From assembly GCA_026196875.1 (NCBI GenBank), contig JAPHTP010000087.1, forward strand, positions 27,099 through 91,098: a stretch of 64,000 nucleotides of DNA, given 5' to 3'. The notes beneath the pieces are model-generated. The model made no database searches. It saw only the letters and a program-made list of their open reading frames with translations, and was not told the origin of the DNA. This document shows positions 47,806 to 57,632 of this stretch, one piece after another. The DNA is from Kangiellaceae bacterium (GTDB taxonomy: Bacteria > Pseudomonadota > Gammaproteobacteria > Enterobacterales > Kangiellaceae). Every line of letters starts with the position of its first letter. Position 1 is the first letter of the stretch. The translations under genes were made by a program, and so were the position numbers.

Positions 47806-48942
47806 CTAATTAAGTGTAAATTCTTCTATGCGGTAATCTACTTCTCTTTGCTTAAGATAATCAAGCAAAAATTTGTATGCACCATCTTTGGCCCCAATTG
47901 TTTCAGGAGCAATAACCCCTGACTCTGGTTTATTTTGGAGAACATAATTAGCCATTCCTGTAGCTGTATATCCTGTAGTGCGCGCCATAGACGAAGTTTT
48001 GCTTTCGCTACAACCTTTATCTAACACACGATAAATGAAGCGGCGTTGCTTGCCGTTTTCATCGCCTTCTATAGTGATCCGCATCACCGTAAATTCATCA
48101 TCTGATTGCTTGAGTCTCCAATTGTCCCTTAAAATCCGAGCGGTTACATCAATCGGCCTAAACGCTAAGCCTTCAACCTCCATCTCTTGATCTGAGAAAA
48201 ATCCTGACTTGAGAAGCACACTAATATACTCCGCATGTCCGGGGTAGCGTAGTGTTTTCTCTTTCATATTGGGGATGTGATCCATGGTGTATATTAAGCT
48301 TCTAAGGCCATCAGTATTAAATGCTTCCAACGTTCCTACTCGTTTGATATCCATCAATTCACAATCTGACAAAGCATCTCTGGTGACGACTTCACCATTT
48401 TCAACAAACCGAGCGGGGCGGGTATATTCTTCGATAACATCAATCGGAGAGAAAGGCGCCTTATAGTTAAAGGGCCATTCCCTTTTCACCGGCAAGCCTC
48501 CAACGAGACACTCGTAACTTTTAATTTCCATCTTACCATCGAGGTGTCCCAGGATTACATTGGACATTCCCGGTGCGACGCCACAGTCCGCTATTGCAAA
48601 CACATTGTTCTTCTTAGCCAGGTAGTCTAGATCGAAACAGTTTTCCGGAAAGAAGGAAATATCCACAACATTTTTCTTGGCCAGCAGAATTTTCTTTAAT
48701 GTCTCAAAGCCCATATAACCGGGTACGGCGCAAACGACAAGATCGTATGGTGCGAGTAATTCTGTGTAGTCTTTCTCATCTTTTAAATCGAATAATTGAG
48801 TGTCAACATCATTATTTTGTTTTTTTATTCTCTCCAGCGCGCGCTTGTTAATATCAATAGCGGTAACCTTATGATTGGCAGCAAGGTCGAGAGCCATAGC
48901 ATTACCTATCATTCCTGAACCGAGCACAACAATATTTGCCAT
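47806..48942 (-). CDS. Saccharopine/lysine dehydrogenase-like protein
   Basis: A 378-residue protein of the saccharopine dehydrogenase family: an N-terminal Rossmann fold (IVVLGSGMIGNAMALDLA) and a catalytic/dimerisation domain with ADCGVAPGMSNVILGHLDG and LRYPGHAEYISVLL. Relatives include lysine 6-dehydrogenase, which makes allysine from lysine. Allysine cyclises to piperideine-6-carboxylate, the substrate of ALDH7-type enzymes, so the ALDH at 44827 is a natural next step. I call it lysine-dehydrogenase-like, not proven. GGAG precedes ATG 48942. It may be co-transcribed with the EF-hand gene. Confidence 0.8.
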   Translation of the reverse strand: MANIVVLGSGMIGNAMALDLAANHKVTAIDINKRALERIKKQNNDVDTQLFDLKDEKDYTELLAPYDLVVCAVPGYMGFETLKKILLAKKNVVDISFFPENCFDLDYLAKKNNVFAIADCGVAPGMSNVILGHLDGKMEIKSYECLVGGLPVKREWPFNYKAPFSPIDVIEEYTRPARFVENGEVVTRDALSDCELMDIKRVGTLEAFNTDGLRSLIYTMDHIPNMKEKTLRYPGHAEYISVLLKSGFFSDQEMEVEGLAFRPIDVTARILRDNWRLKQSDDEFTVMRITIEGDENGKQRRFIYRVLDKGCSESKTSSMARTTGYTATGMANYVLQNKPESGVIAPETIGAKDGAYKFLLDYLKQREVDYRIEEFTLN

Positions 48943-48962
48943 TTAATTCTCCGTTTTTGACT

Positions 48963-50474
48963 TTAAATTGACGGTGGAAGATTGTTAGGGTCGACGACAG
49001 ATTCTTTTTCGTAAGGAGTAATTATAATCAACATGCCAAAAAGAGGGTGATCAAAATAATGTAATTCTTTGCTTCTAACTCTTCTAGATTGTTGCATTGG
49101 ATAATTAAACAACTTTTCAATATACATTTTTTGGGATTCCGTATTTAAAAAGTCGTCACCAATTTCCCAAGAAAACTGATGTTCATTCTCGCTTTCGGAG
49201 AAGCTACTAGGTGTAAAGCTATCGCCACTTTCTGTAGACAAGTCGTCGTCGACAAAAGTCGGCGGTTGTTGCGTAAAAATTCCTTTAGCAGGTTCGTCAG
49301 TTTGGTTAAGAGAGTTAGCTAAGGTAGAACTCTCTACTTCGCCAGACACACTAGTTAGATTCGCTAATTTTTCGTTATCGAAAAGGTTAAGATCGATGGC
49401 TTCGATTTCCTTTTTATCAGGCCTTCTTAAATAGAGATTAGTTCTCACATGTAAAAATCGATTTAAATAAACTTTTATATTACCATCAATTTCGGGTACC
49501 CACAGGCTTGGGACATATTGTTCGATAAGAGGCGTATCTATTTTGCTTTGCTCTAATGAACTTGGCTCACCATTGTTTATGAGTGAAGCTTCACTACTTA
49601 TCTCTGTTAGCGCATAAGTCTCGGTACGCGCATTATCTGTTTCCACAAATTGAGGCCTAGTTACAGCCTTTAAGTCTGTTTGACCCGGTTGAGAACCTGA
49701 ATCTGCAGACTCAAAATCAACAGAGTCGGAGAAAGGGTCTAAAACCTGGTCTAAATGGCTTAAGTGTTTTTCTCCAAGATAGTTGTAAGTCAAAGCAAAA
49801 TCTTGGCCGCCTGCAATGCGAATATTGAGCGCTTCTTTTTGGTTTAAGACTGGCTGTCGCCAGGCGTAATGTCCAATGACCTTGTATTCAGGATGGCGAT
49901 TTAAAGAAGCCACCTCATTATTTAACTTTAGTATTTCTTTATCTAAGAGAACAAACGGTTTTTCTTGTTCGGCCAACCTCAACTCAGCTAAGGTTAAATT
50001 TGGGGCTGTTTGTGGAGCTAAAGTATCTTGAACTGAGTTTGAGTTGCTTTCGATACTATTGGGTAATAAATCGGTAGTCGCGGAATTACTATCTGAATTT
50101 ACTAGTGTCTCGGTGTGACCAGATTTTGATAATTTTTCCTGAGCTAATTGGGATTTATCTTCGAGCTCTGCAAGTGCAGCGTCTGCAGGAACTATTTGGT
50201 AAGGTTGTAAAAAATCTACCATAGAGCCCGGTAATTCTAATACCGCATCTTCATTCCATGATTCATCCAGTAACCCCTGTAAACTAGTAGACTTAAAAAT
50301 TACTACTTCAACTTCAAACCAGCGAGGTTGTTCATCCTCTGGAGAATTTGTTTGAGCCGCCAATAAAGGAGCGCATAAAAATGGAAAGCAGCATGATGCC
50401 ATCACTATCTTTTTAAACTTCGATAATGAACTTAGATGACATTTTTGCTTCCAGGACTGCGATTGCTTATTCAA
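48963..50474 (-). CDS. csiV: CsiV-like peptidoglycan-associated protein
   Basis: A 503-residue exported protein next to mfd. The N-terminus has a signal peptide with core FPFLCAPLLAAQ, then the CsiV-type block RWFEVEVVIFKSTSLQGLLDESW. The C-terminal half carries SLWVPEIDGNIKVYLNRFLHVRTNLYLRR and RRVRSKELHYFDHPLFGMLIIITPYE, both typical of CsiV. In Vibrio, CsiV supports resistance to non-canonical D-amino acids and binds peptidoglycan. The region between is long, acidic and Ser/Asn/Gln-rich. The start is TTG 50474; an ATG at about 50402 is an alternative. The mfd adjacency supports the call. Confidence 0.8.
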   Translation of the reverse strand: MNKQSQSWKQKCHLSSLSKFKKIVMASCCFPFLCAPLLAAQTNSPEDEQPRWFEVEVVIFKSTSLQGLLDESWNEDAVLELPGSMVDFLQPYQIVPADAALAELEDKSQLAQEKLSKSGHTETLVNSDSNSATTDLLPNSIESNSNSVQDTLAPQTAPNLTLAELRLAEQEKPFVLLDKEILKLNNEVASLNRHPEYKVIGHYAWRQPVLNQKEALNIRIAGGQDFALTYNYLGEKHLSHLDQVLDPFSDSVDFESADSGSQPGQTDLKAVTRPQFVETDNARTETYALTEISSEASLINNGEPSSLEQSKIDTPLIEQYVPSLWVPEIDGNIKVYLNRFLHVRTNLYLRRPDKKEIEAIDLNLFDNEKLANLTSVSGEVESSTLANSLNQTDEPAKGIFTQQPPTFVDDDLSTESGDSFTPSSFSESENEHQFSWEIGDDFLNTESQKMYIEKLFNYPMQQSRRVRSKELHYFDHPLFGMLIIITPYEKESVVDPNNLPPSI

Positions 50475-50715
50475 TAGATTTACTCTTTGTATTGGATTAC
50501 TTATTTCCGGTTAACTAATTTCAGTTAAATAATTACAATTAGTTAAATTCTGTAAACGCTTCAATTATATTTACTCTTCGATTACGCCTCGTGGATTAAT
50601 TTCACATTGTGCAACTTAAACAACAATTCTTTAATCCTTCCGCTTGAACTTAAAATAAGATATAAACAGCTGAGATATACCGGATTATATCTAACTGGTG
50701 TTCGAATACTAACCT

Positions 50716-53700
50716 TTAGTTACTGATTGTTTCAATTAAAGAATCAATCTGCTGTTTTCTTTGCTCGATAGTATCATTTGGACTACTAACTTTGAGAACT
50801 GTTCCTTGGACTAGTTTGTATTTGGCTGGATTAGTCTGAATCAAGTTTATTAATTTGCCTGTATCAATATCCGGTTCTAGGCTAAATTCAACCGTTATGC
50901 TGGAATCAGTTGCTTCCAGTTTATTTATTCCCATTTTGGAAAGCTGTAGCTTGAGTTCTGTTGAACTAAATAGGGCCTTTGTCGGCTCAGGCAATAAGCC
51001 AAATCGGTCTATCAGCTCAACTTGCAATTGGCGAAGGGCACTTCTGTCTTTAGCGTTAGCTATTCTCTTGTATAAAGATAGTCGTAGGCCTACATCTGGA
51101 ACATAGGACTCCGGCAGCAATGCTGATTCCCCCAAATTAATTTCAGTTTGTTCCTCTTGAGTGACTTTAAGCGAGGGTTCATTACCACTTTTTAGTGCCT
51201 CAACTGCTCTATCGAGTAGTTCCATATAGAGACTAAAGCCGATAGTTTGCATGTGACCGCTTTGCTCTTCGCCTAGCAGCTCACCGGCACCGCGAATTTC
51301 CAGATCGTGAGTCGCTAAGATAAAGCCTGCACCTAAATCTTCCAGATTCTCAATCGCTTCAAGACGCTTTTTGGCATCTTTGGTCATAGTTTTTGGATTT
51401 GGTGTAAGCAAATAAGCATAAGCTTGATGGTGCGACCGGCCGACACGTCCTCTCAGCTGATGCAGTTGCGCTAGACCCAGTTTATCGGCACGGTCCATTA
51501 TGATGGTATTCGCGGTAGGTACGTCAATTCCAGTTTCGATTATGGTGGTACATACCAAGACATGGTGTTTCTGGTGATAAAATTGTTTCATCACTTCTTC
51601 CAATTGCCTTTCGCGCATTTGACCGTGCGCAATACCGACTTCTATATCTGGTAACAACTCTTGGATTTCGCGTGCAGTGCGCTCTATGGTATCGACAGAG
51701 TTATGTAAAAAGTAAACTTGACCTCCGCGCCGTATCTCGCGTTGAATTGCTTCTTTTATTAAAGGAGAATTATGCTGCCTCACAAAAGTTTTTATTGCGA
51801 GTCGTTTTGCTGGAGGGGTAGCAATGATAGATAGGTCGCGCATTCCAGACATCGACATATTCAGAGTTCTCGGAATTGGAGTGGCAGTCAACGTCAGAAT
51901 GTCGACTTTGGCCCGGTAAGACTTAAGAATTTCTTTCTGCCTCACTCCAAACCGGTGCTCTTCGTCAATAAGTAATAAACCAAGATTGCTGAATTTGGGG
52001 TTGCCGGATAATAATCGGTGAGTACCAATTACTATGTCAATGGTGCCCGATTCCAACTGAGCTAAAGTATGTTCCTGTTCTTTCTTGGTTTGAAAGCGAG
52101 AGAGTACGCCAATGTTTACTGGCCACTGGGAAAACCTGTCTTGAAAAGAGCTAAAGTGCTGCTGAGCGAGTAAAGTCGTGGGTACCAGCATTGCGACTTG
52201 CATGCCGCTTTGAACCGCAACATAAGCTGCGCGCATGGCAACTTCAGTTTTACCAAAGCCAACATCTCCACACACCAAGCGATCCATTGGTGTCTTTGCC
52301 TGCATATCTTTGACAACTGATTCAATCGCATTCTGCTGATCTGGTGTCGCCTCAAACTCAAATTCAGATGCAAAACGATCATAGTCAAGCTTATCAAGTT
52401 TATGGCTTACGCCTTTTTCCGCTGCGCGGCGGGCATAAAGGTCAAGTAATTCTGCGGCGGTGTCGCGCGCCTTTTCGATCGCTTTGCGCTTGGCTTTAGT
52501 CCACGATTCACTGCCTAACTTATGCCATGGCGCAGTTTCTGGATTTGTGCCAGAGTAGCGATGAATTAAATGTAGCGATTGAACCGGTACGTATAATTTA
52601 TCGCCACCATTATATTCTAGGGTCAGAAATTCACTGGTTATGCCGCCAGCGGCGATGCTTTGCAAGCCAAGATATCGGCCGACGCCTTGATCAACATGTA
52701 CCACTGGATCACCGGGTTTTAACTCCGCTAAGCTGTGAATTAATTGATCCGGAGATACACCTTTATCCTGACGCCTTCTACTTTGTAAAACTTGGCTTCC
52801 AAATAAGTTGCTTTCGCAAACCAGCAACCAGTCTTCACTAGCAAAACCTTGACGTGGCGGCGCGGTTGTTAGTGCCACTTCGTTACCGGTAGAGATGAAA
52901 GTTTGCCAGCTATCAACAGGTGTTAAAGGAATTTTGTGCTTGGCGAAAAGCTCTCTTAAAACTTCCTGTCGGCCAATCGATTCGGCGCAGACTAGTACTT
53001 TACTAAAGTTTGCAGTCGCAGCTCTAAAATTTGTCAAAGGATCGTTTGCTTTATGCTCAACTTGAACCTTTGGGCAAGGGTGATAATTCAACTCAACGTT
53101 ATGTTGAGAATTAATCGATTTTTTACTTAGACAAATTTTTGCATACTGATTCAGAGAATGTTCAAGCTGATTCTTATTTAAATAAAGCGCAAGTGGGGCT
53201 ACGATTGGGCGTTCTATATCGTGTCTATACTGCTCATAACGTTCATTTAATTCGCTCCAAAAGCTATCGATTGCGTCTGAGAACTTTTCCGTATGGACTA
53301 CTAGCAAATTCGACTGATCGATGAAGTCGAAAATGGTCGAAAGTTCTTCGAAAAAAAGCGGTAAATAATATTCAATCCCAGCGGGAAATATACCGTTACT
53401 GACGTCGCGATACATTGAGGATTCTTTAATATTGGAATCAAAGCTTGCGCGCCAATTCTGGCGGAAAGTCGCAATGGCGTTTTCGTCAGTGGGGTATTCT
53501 TTGGCTGGTAATAAATTGATGCTGTCTACTTTATCTGTGGTCAGTTGAGTTTCAGCGTCAAAAAACCTAAGCGATTCAACTTCATCGTCAAATAGTTCTA
53601 TTCTAATGGGTTGGTTTACACCCATTGGAAATAGGTCGATTATTGAGCCCCTAATCGCAAACTCGCCGTGCTCCATAACGTTAGCAACGCAACTATAACC

Positions 53701-54165
53701 ACTGTTACTCAGCCGGTGACGTAGAGATTCAATTTGAATTGTTTGACCTAGTTGCAACAATAGGCACTGTTGTTCTATATACTTACGTGTAGGTAACTTT
53801 TGTAATGCAGAGGATACCGGTAGAAGTAAAACGCCTTTTTTAAGCCTCGGAAGTTTGTATAACGTCTCCAGTCTCTCTGAGATGATGTCTTGATGAGGCG
53901 AAAAATAATCGTAAGGTAGAGTTTCCCAATCCGGCAAAGTAAACACGGGAACCTCTTGCTCCGTATTACCATCAATGTTTAAAAAATACTCGATCTCACT
54001 TTTTAGCGGAAAAGTATTGGCGGCATCTGGTAATAACACCATCAGTAGGCCTTCGTATTCGTTCGCCGCTTTAGCGATGTTTAAAGCCAATGAACTGCCA
54101 TGCACCTGGCTAAAGTAGTTATTAAAGCCTGGCTTCAAATTTGCGGATTGAATTACAGATGACAT
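50716..54165 (-). CDS. mfd: Transcription-repair coupling factor Mfd
   Basis: The 1149-residue translocase removes stalled RNA polymerase at DNA lesions and recruits UvrA. The N-terminal UvrB-like domains, the RNA-polymerase interaction region (VDQGVGRYLGL) and the SF2 helicase are seen: CGDVGFGKTEVAMRAAY (Walker A), LLLIDEEHRFG (DEEH), TATPIPRTLNM, VCTTIIETGIDV and QLRGRVGRS. The C-terminal TRCF domain follows. Length is standard. It lies upstream of csiV, about 240 bases away. ATG 54165 starts the protein cleanly. Confidence 0.96.
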   Translation of the reverse strand: MSSVIQSANLKPGFNNYFSQVHGSSLALNIAKAANEYEGLLMVLLPDAANTFPLKSEIEYFLNIDGNTEQEVPVFTLPDWETLPYDYFSPHQDIISERLETLYKLPRLKKGVLLLPVSSALQKLPTRKYIEQQCLLLQLGQTIQIESLRHRLSNSGYSCVANVMEHGEFAIRGSIIDLFPMGVNQPIRIELFDDEVESLRFFDAETQLTTDKVDSINLLPAKEYPTDENAIATFRQNWRASFDSNIKESSMYRDVSNGIFPAGIEYYLPLFFEELSTIFDFIDQSNLLVVHTEKFSDAIDSFWSELNERYEQYRHDIERPIVAPLALYLNKNQLEHSLNQYAKICLSKKSINSQHNVELNYHPCPKVQVEHKANDPLTNFRAATANFSKVLVCAESIGRQEVLRELFAKHKIPLTPVDSWQTFISTGNEVALTTAPPRQGFASEDWLLVCESNLFGSQVLQSRRRQDKGVSPDQLIHSLAELKPGDPVVHVDQGVGRYLGLQSIAAGGITSEFLTLEYNGGDKLYVPVQSLHLIHRYSGTNPETAPWHKLGSESWTKAKRKAIEKARDTAAELLDLYARRAAEKGVSHKLDKLDYDRFASEFEFEATPDQQNAIESVVKDMQAKTPMDRLVCGDVGFGKTEVAMRAAYVAVQSGMQVAMLVPTTLLAQQHFSSFQDRFSQWPVNIGVLSRFQTKKEQEHTLAQLESGTIDIVIGTHRLLSGNPKFSNLGLLLIDEEHRFGVRQKEILKSYRAKVDILTLTATPIPRTLNMSMSGMRDLSIIATPPAKRLAIKTFVRQHNSPLIKEAIQREIRRGGQVYFLHNSVDTIERTAREIQELLPDIEVGIAHGQMRERQLEEVMKQFYHQKHHVLVCTTIIETGIDVPTANTIIMDRADKLGLAQLHQLRGRVGRSHHQAYAYLLTPNPKTMTKDAKKRLEAIENLEDLGAGFILATHDLEIRGAGELLGEEQSGHMQTIGFSLYMELLDRAVEALKSGNEPSLKVTQEEQTEINLGESALLPESYVPDVGLRLSLYKRIANAKDRSALRQLQVELIDRFGLLPEPTKALFSSTELKLQLSKMGINKLEATDSSITVEFSLEPDIDTGKLINLIQTNPAKYKLVQGTVLKVSSPNDTIEQRKQQIDSLIETISN

Positions 54166-54372
54166 ATTTAGTGAAAGAGTATTTCGAAGACAAAGAACAG
54201 CGGATTATAGCTTAGCCTTCAGTAAAGCTTAAGCTTTTAGCTTCATATCTGGACCGTTATTCTAAATAATTGATTAAAAACTAGTCAGCCCTCTAAAACA
54301 TCTGCAAGACCTTGAATTTAATCGTTTATTTTCATGTTAAATAATTGCTATTATTACACCGCAATTCGATGC

Positions 54373-54449
54373 GCGCCCGTAGCTCATTTGGATAGAGCGA
54401 CCCCCTCCTAAGGGGTAGGTAGCAGGTTCGACTCCTGCCGGGCGCGCCA
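54373..54449 (+). tRNA. tRNA-Arg (anticodon CCU)
   Basis: A 77-base tRNA with acceptor stem GCGCCCG/CGGGCGC, D stem GCTC/GAGC, anticodon stem ACCCC/GGGGT with loop CTCCTAA (anticodon CCT), T stem GCAGG/CCTGC with TTCGACT, discriminator G and encoded CCA. All stems are perfectly paired. It reads AGG codons. A weak hairpin TGCC-TCCA-GGCA with trailing T bases follows (54455-54473) and may be its terminator. Confidence 0.96.
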
Positions 54450-54645
54450 TGATTTGCCTCCAGGCAGACTTTTAATTTCCCGCGTATTTGTGCCTTATTG
54501 ATTTAAACCTAAATTGATTTAAGTCTAAGTTAGCTTTATCCATTCATTAATATATCTTCTACTTAATTTGGCAAACCGTGTGTCAACGCTAGGTTCGCTT
54601 AGTCGTTTAACTTTCTTTATTTGATGATGAAAAGAGTGAAACTAG

Positions 54646-55152
54646 ATGTGCAAATTTAGATTTATGGTGCGATTTGGCAGTTTTATTTTGGTGTTGATTT
54701 TGGGAATGAACAGTTTAGAGAGCAGTGCATTTACTTCGCTACCTCAGAAAAAGGAAAGTAAAGTCAATACGCCAAGCATAGAACAACAAAAAATCTCTAA
54801 CCACGAAAACGCCGAAAAAGCACAAGTGGGAAAAGAGATAGTAAGCCAAAGCGGACAGAGTTTTCAGTTTTTGCAACAACAATTGAACCTTAGCGAGCTA
54901 CAAAAGAAGAAAATCAGGCCGGTACTAGAAGAAAGCAGTAGACTCCGAGCTAAAGTGTTGCAAAAACACCGAGTAAAAGTAGGGGAGATAGCAGGTTTGA
55001 GTTTTATGAAAAAGATTGCGCTAGGTAAAGATTTGAAAGAGGTAAGGAGTACAACTCTTAAGCAATTAGAGGACATTCTCTCACCACGACAATTAGAGAC
55101 CTATAAAAAGCTCTCCCGAGCATACATCGAGCAGATTAAGGACAAACTTTAA
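54646..55152 (+). CDS. Exported LTxxQ (Spy/CpxP-like) helical protein
   Basis: A 168-residue exported protein. The signal peptide core is FGSFILVLILGMNSLESSAF. The mature part is helical and basic with paired motifs LNLSELQKKKIRPVLEESSR and TTLKQLEDILSPRQLETYKKLS, which match the LTxxQ repeat pattern of Spy/CpxP-type periplasmic proteins better than does the protein at 24816. Such proteins protect envelope proteins from misfolding or quench signalling. No CpxAR genes are nearby. It stands alone between tRNA-Arg and the POT-like transporter. Confidence 0.6.
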   Translation: MCKFRFMVRFGSFILVLILGMNSLESSAFTSLPQKKESKVNTPSIEQQKISNHENAEKAQVGKEIVSQSGQSFQFLQQQLNLSELQKKKIRPVLEESSRLRAKVLQKHRVKVGEIAGLSFMKKIALGKDLKEVRSTTLKQLEDILSPRQLETYKKLSRAYIEQIKDKL

Positions 55153-55243
55153 TCAGAGATACAGATGGATTAGGGTTTTTCTATCCAATTGGAGTTACTT
55201 TCAACAATCGTAACTTTTGATATTCCCAATTACGGCTTGATTT

Positions 55244-55255
55244 ATTGTGCACAAT
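55244..55255. promoter_or_regulatory. ATTGTGCACAAT palindrome (copy 2)
   Basis: The identical 12-bp palindrome seen at 31428-31439, here 49 bases upstream of the TTG start of the POT-like transporter. Flanking bases are TTT and AATAAT. It probably overlaps or adjoins the promoter. Confidence 0.55.
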
Positions 55256-55304
55256 AATAATATATTGGCTGTATTGTTTTCTCTCTGAATTCTGAGGAAT
55301 AGCT

Positions 55305-56840
55305 TTGAGTAGCACTGGTGTTTATCAAGATAACGACCTTAAAGATGTTAAACAATTGAAGTTCTTAGCTTCATTAGTTGGGCTTGGCTATATTTTCTGG
55401 CTGGTCGGCGGCATGGAAATTGTTGAGCGTATCGCTTATTACGGTGTAAAGGCGAGTGCAAGTTTATACGCAACTGACGCCGTCTCGAAAGGTGGGCTAG
55501 GATTAACCATGAGCGACTACGGCACCATCATGTTTATATTCGCTCTCACACAGACCTTCGTTCCAATAGTGCTAGGTGGCACCGCAGATCGAATTGGCTA
55601 TAAAGAGACAATCGCTGTTTCTACAGTAATCAAGATTTCTGCCTATTTAACCATGGCGGCCTATCCAAGTTTTACAGGCTTTACTGTCGGAGCAATGCTA
55701 CTCGCCTTTGGCACGGGAATATTTAAACCCGGAATTCAAGGAACTATGGTTAAGTCAGTTCGGCGCGAAAACAGCACTATGGCCTGGGGAGTTTTTTACC
55801 AGCTGGTAAACATTGGAGGTTGGTTGGGCCCTTTAATTGCCGTGCAGCTGAGACAGTTGGATTGGAATTATTTGTTTTACGCCTGTGCGGCGATCATTTC
55901 TCTCAATTTTATCCTGTTACTTCTTTATCAAGAGCCGGACAAACAACAACGACTTGAGCAAGAACGCAAAATAAAATCTGGTGAAGTCAGTCAAAAAGCA
56001 TTGTGGCGAGAAACTTTGGCTGAAGTCAAAAAGCCAATTGTTCTGGGATATATGATAGCGTTCTCGGGCTTTTGGTTTATGTTTAATGCAATGTTCGATG
56101 TATTACCGAAACACATTGAAGATTGGGTAAATACTTCAACTATTGTAGCTGATTTGTTTGGTCCATCGGGTACCCAGAACGCTTTCTGGATAGGCATTTT
56201 AGGGTTAAATCATGCTGGCACCAAGGTTATGCCTGAGTACTTGATGAGTATAAACTTTTTAATGATTGCTACCACCTGCTTCATTATTGCAGGCGTTACT
56301 GCTAAATATCGAATTCTGAGTAGCATGTTAGTCGGTTGTATTTTTTGTTGTTTAGCAATGTTCTTAGTAGGCTTTACGCCAGGAGCTTGGGCCATGGTAG
56401 TTGCCATAGCTGTTTTTAGTTTAGGTGAAATGTTGCTGAGCCCTAAGAAGGGAGAGTTTATGGGGAACATCGCTCCGTCGGATAAAAAGGCAATGTATCT
56501 TGGCTTTGTAATGCTACCTCAAGGAATTGGTTGGACACTTGAAGGAAAACTAGGTCCCTGGTTGTATGATCTCTATGCGTCTAAAGATAACTTAGCGCGC
56601 GAATATCTACAACAACTAGGCATGCAAAGCGAAAAAGTTGCACTAATAAAAAATGGTGAGGCGTTTGATGAACTGGTTAAGTTTACCAATAGTAATCATC
56701 AAACAATGACAGATGTCCTATTTCAAGCAAATAACATTGGCTTAGCCTGGTATATTATCGCCACCGTCGGAGCCATTTCAGGAGTGGGTATCTATCTTTA
56801 CGCTAAATGGGTTTACCGCTTGCAGAAACAGCTAGGTTAA
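55305..56840 (+). CDS. POT/PTR-like major facilitator transporter
   Basis: A 511-residue inner-membrane protein with about 12-14 TM segments. The N-terminal block GGMEIVERIAYYGVKASASLYATD resembles the ExxER-type motif of proton-coupled oligopeptide transporters, and FGTGIFKPGIQGTMVKSVRR is also typical of the POT family. Peptides are the likely substrate, but other MFS branches are possible. The start is TTG at 55305 with GAGGA six bases upstream. An operator-like palindrome precedes it. Peptide uptake fits with the collagenase and exported hydrolase in this window. Confidence 0.75.
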   Translation: MSSTGVYQDNDLKDVKQLKFLASLVGLGYIFWLVGGMEIVERIAYYGVKASASLYATDAVSKGGLGLTMSDYGTIMFIFALTQTFVPIVLGGTADRIGYKETIAVSTVIKISAYLTMAAYPSFTGFTVGAMLLAFGTGIFKPGIQGTMVKSVRRENSTMAWGVFYQLVNIGGWLGPLIAVQLRQLDWNYLFYACAAIISLNFILLLLYQEPDKQQRLEQERKIKSGEVSQKALWRETLAEVKKPIVLGYMIAFSGFWFMFNAMFDVLPKHIEDWVNTSTIVADLFGPSGTQNAFWIGILGLNHAGTKVMPEYLMSINFLMIATTCFIIAGVTAKYRILSSMLVGCIFCCLAMFLVGFTPGAWAMVVAIAVFSLGEMLLSPKKGEFMGNIAPSDKKAMYLGFVMLPQGIGWTLEGKLGPWLYDLYASKDNLAREYLQQLGMQSEKVALIKNGEAFDELVKFTNSNHQTMTDVLFQANNIGLAWYIIATVGAISGVGIYLYAKWVYRLQKQLG

Positions 56841-57632
56841 TGGATAAACGGTATGGTTTGACGAAAGCCTTTCAATATAGTCTTGTCTTTCGACATAGTT
56901 TTTAGTTTGGTTCTCTAGAAAGTATATTCTGAATTCGTTTGAATATTTTGAACTCGTTTGAAGATTCAGTATTTCTCACGGGAATTATAAATCTCGCACA
57001 AATCTATACAATTAACCTAAGTAAAATTAGTGACCGATTTTTTTCGGCCTAAAATTAGATGCTTAACTTGGTGTGTATGAAAAACAACCGCTTCTGTTTG
57101 AGCTATATAATCTATTGACCTTAAATCTCATTTGGACGTATATCCAAAAGTAGGTGGTAGGTTACAGTGTATCTTATTCTAGGAATTGCACTGAGAATGC
57201 GCCACAACAAATGTATAGTTTGTGTTTTTGTTAGTTTCAAATCTGTCGATAAATCCGATAATCAACCTAAAGCAAAGCGAGCAGCTTTGATTATTCTTAG
57301 TAAGCGACATTTTTACTTGGTTTATAAAATACTAGGTATTGATTATCAATGCTGATATGTAACATTCAATCAAAATTCAGTACTCGCTTTAGTTAATCAG
57401 GCGCAAGATTATTCGAGTTTTCTAAAAATTTTTGTAAGCCCTTTCAAAATAAACACGAATAAATACTTAACTTTTTATAAGAAAAGCCGATATATGATTG
57501 TGGAGATCTTGAATTTTTGCCCCCTTGTTTGTTTATGGACTGCTAAAGGTCTATAGTTTCTGATTCACGACAAGTTATAAAAATTTGGTCTAAAGAGAAT
57601 AAGGCTTGTTTAGGAAAAAAGTGTAGTTGGTG
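56841..57632. other. Long AT-rich intergenic region
   Basis: About 790 bases with no gene I can support. A 62-codon GTG-started ORF (57167-57355) has no convincing features. Near 56931-56968 there are two imperfect 19-base direct repeats containing CTCGTTTGAA and TTCGTTTGAA. The rest looks like a regulatory region for the propeller regulator. Confidence 0.4.

Noticed and set aside
57167..57355. GTG-started 62-residue ORF in the region before the second propeller regulator
   Set aside because: No convincing Shine-Dalgarno, signal, TM segment or family pattern; the region is AT-rich and the ORF is short enough to arise by chance.
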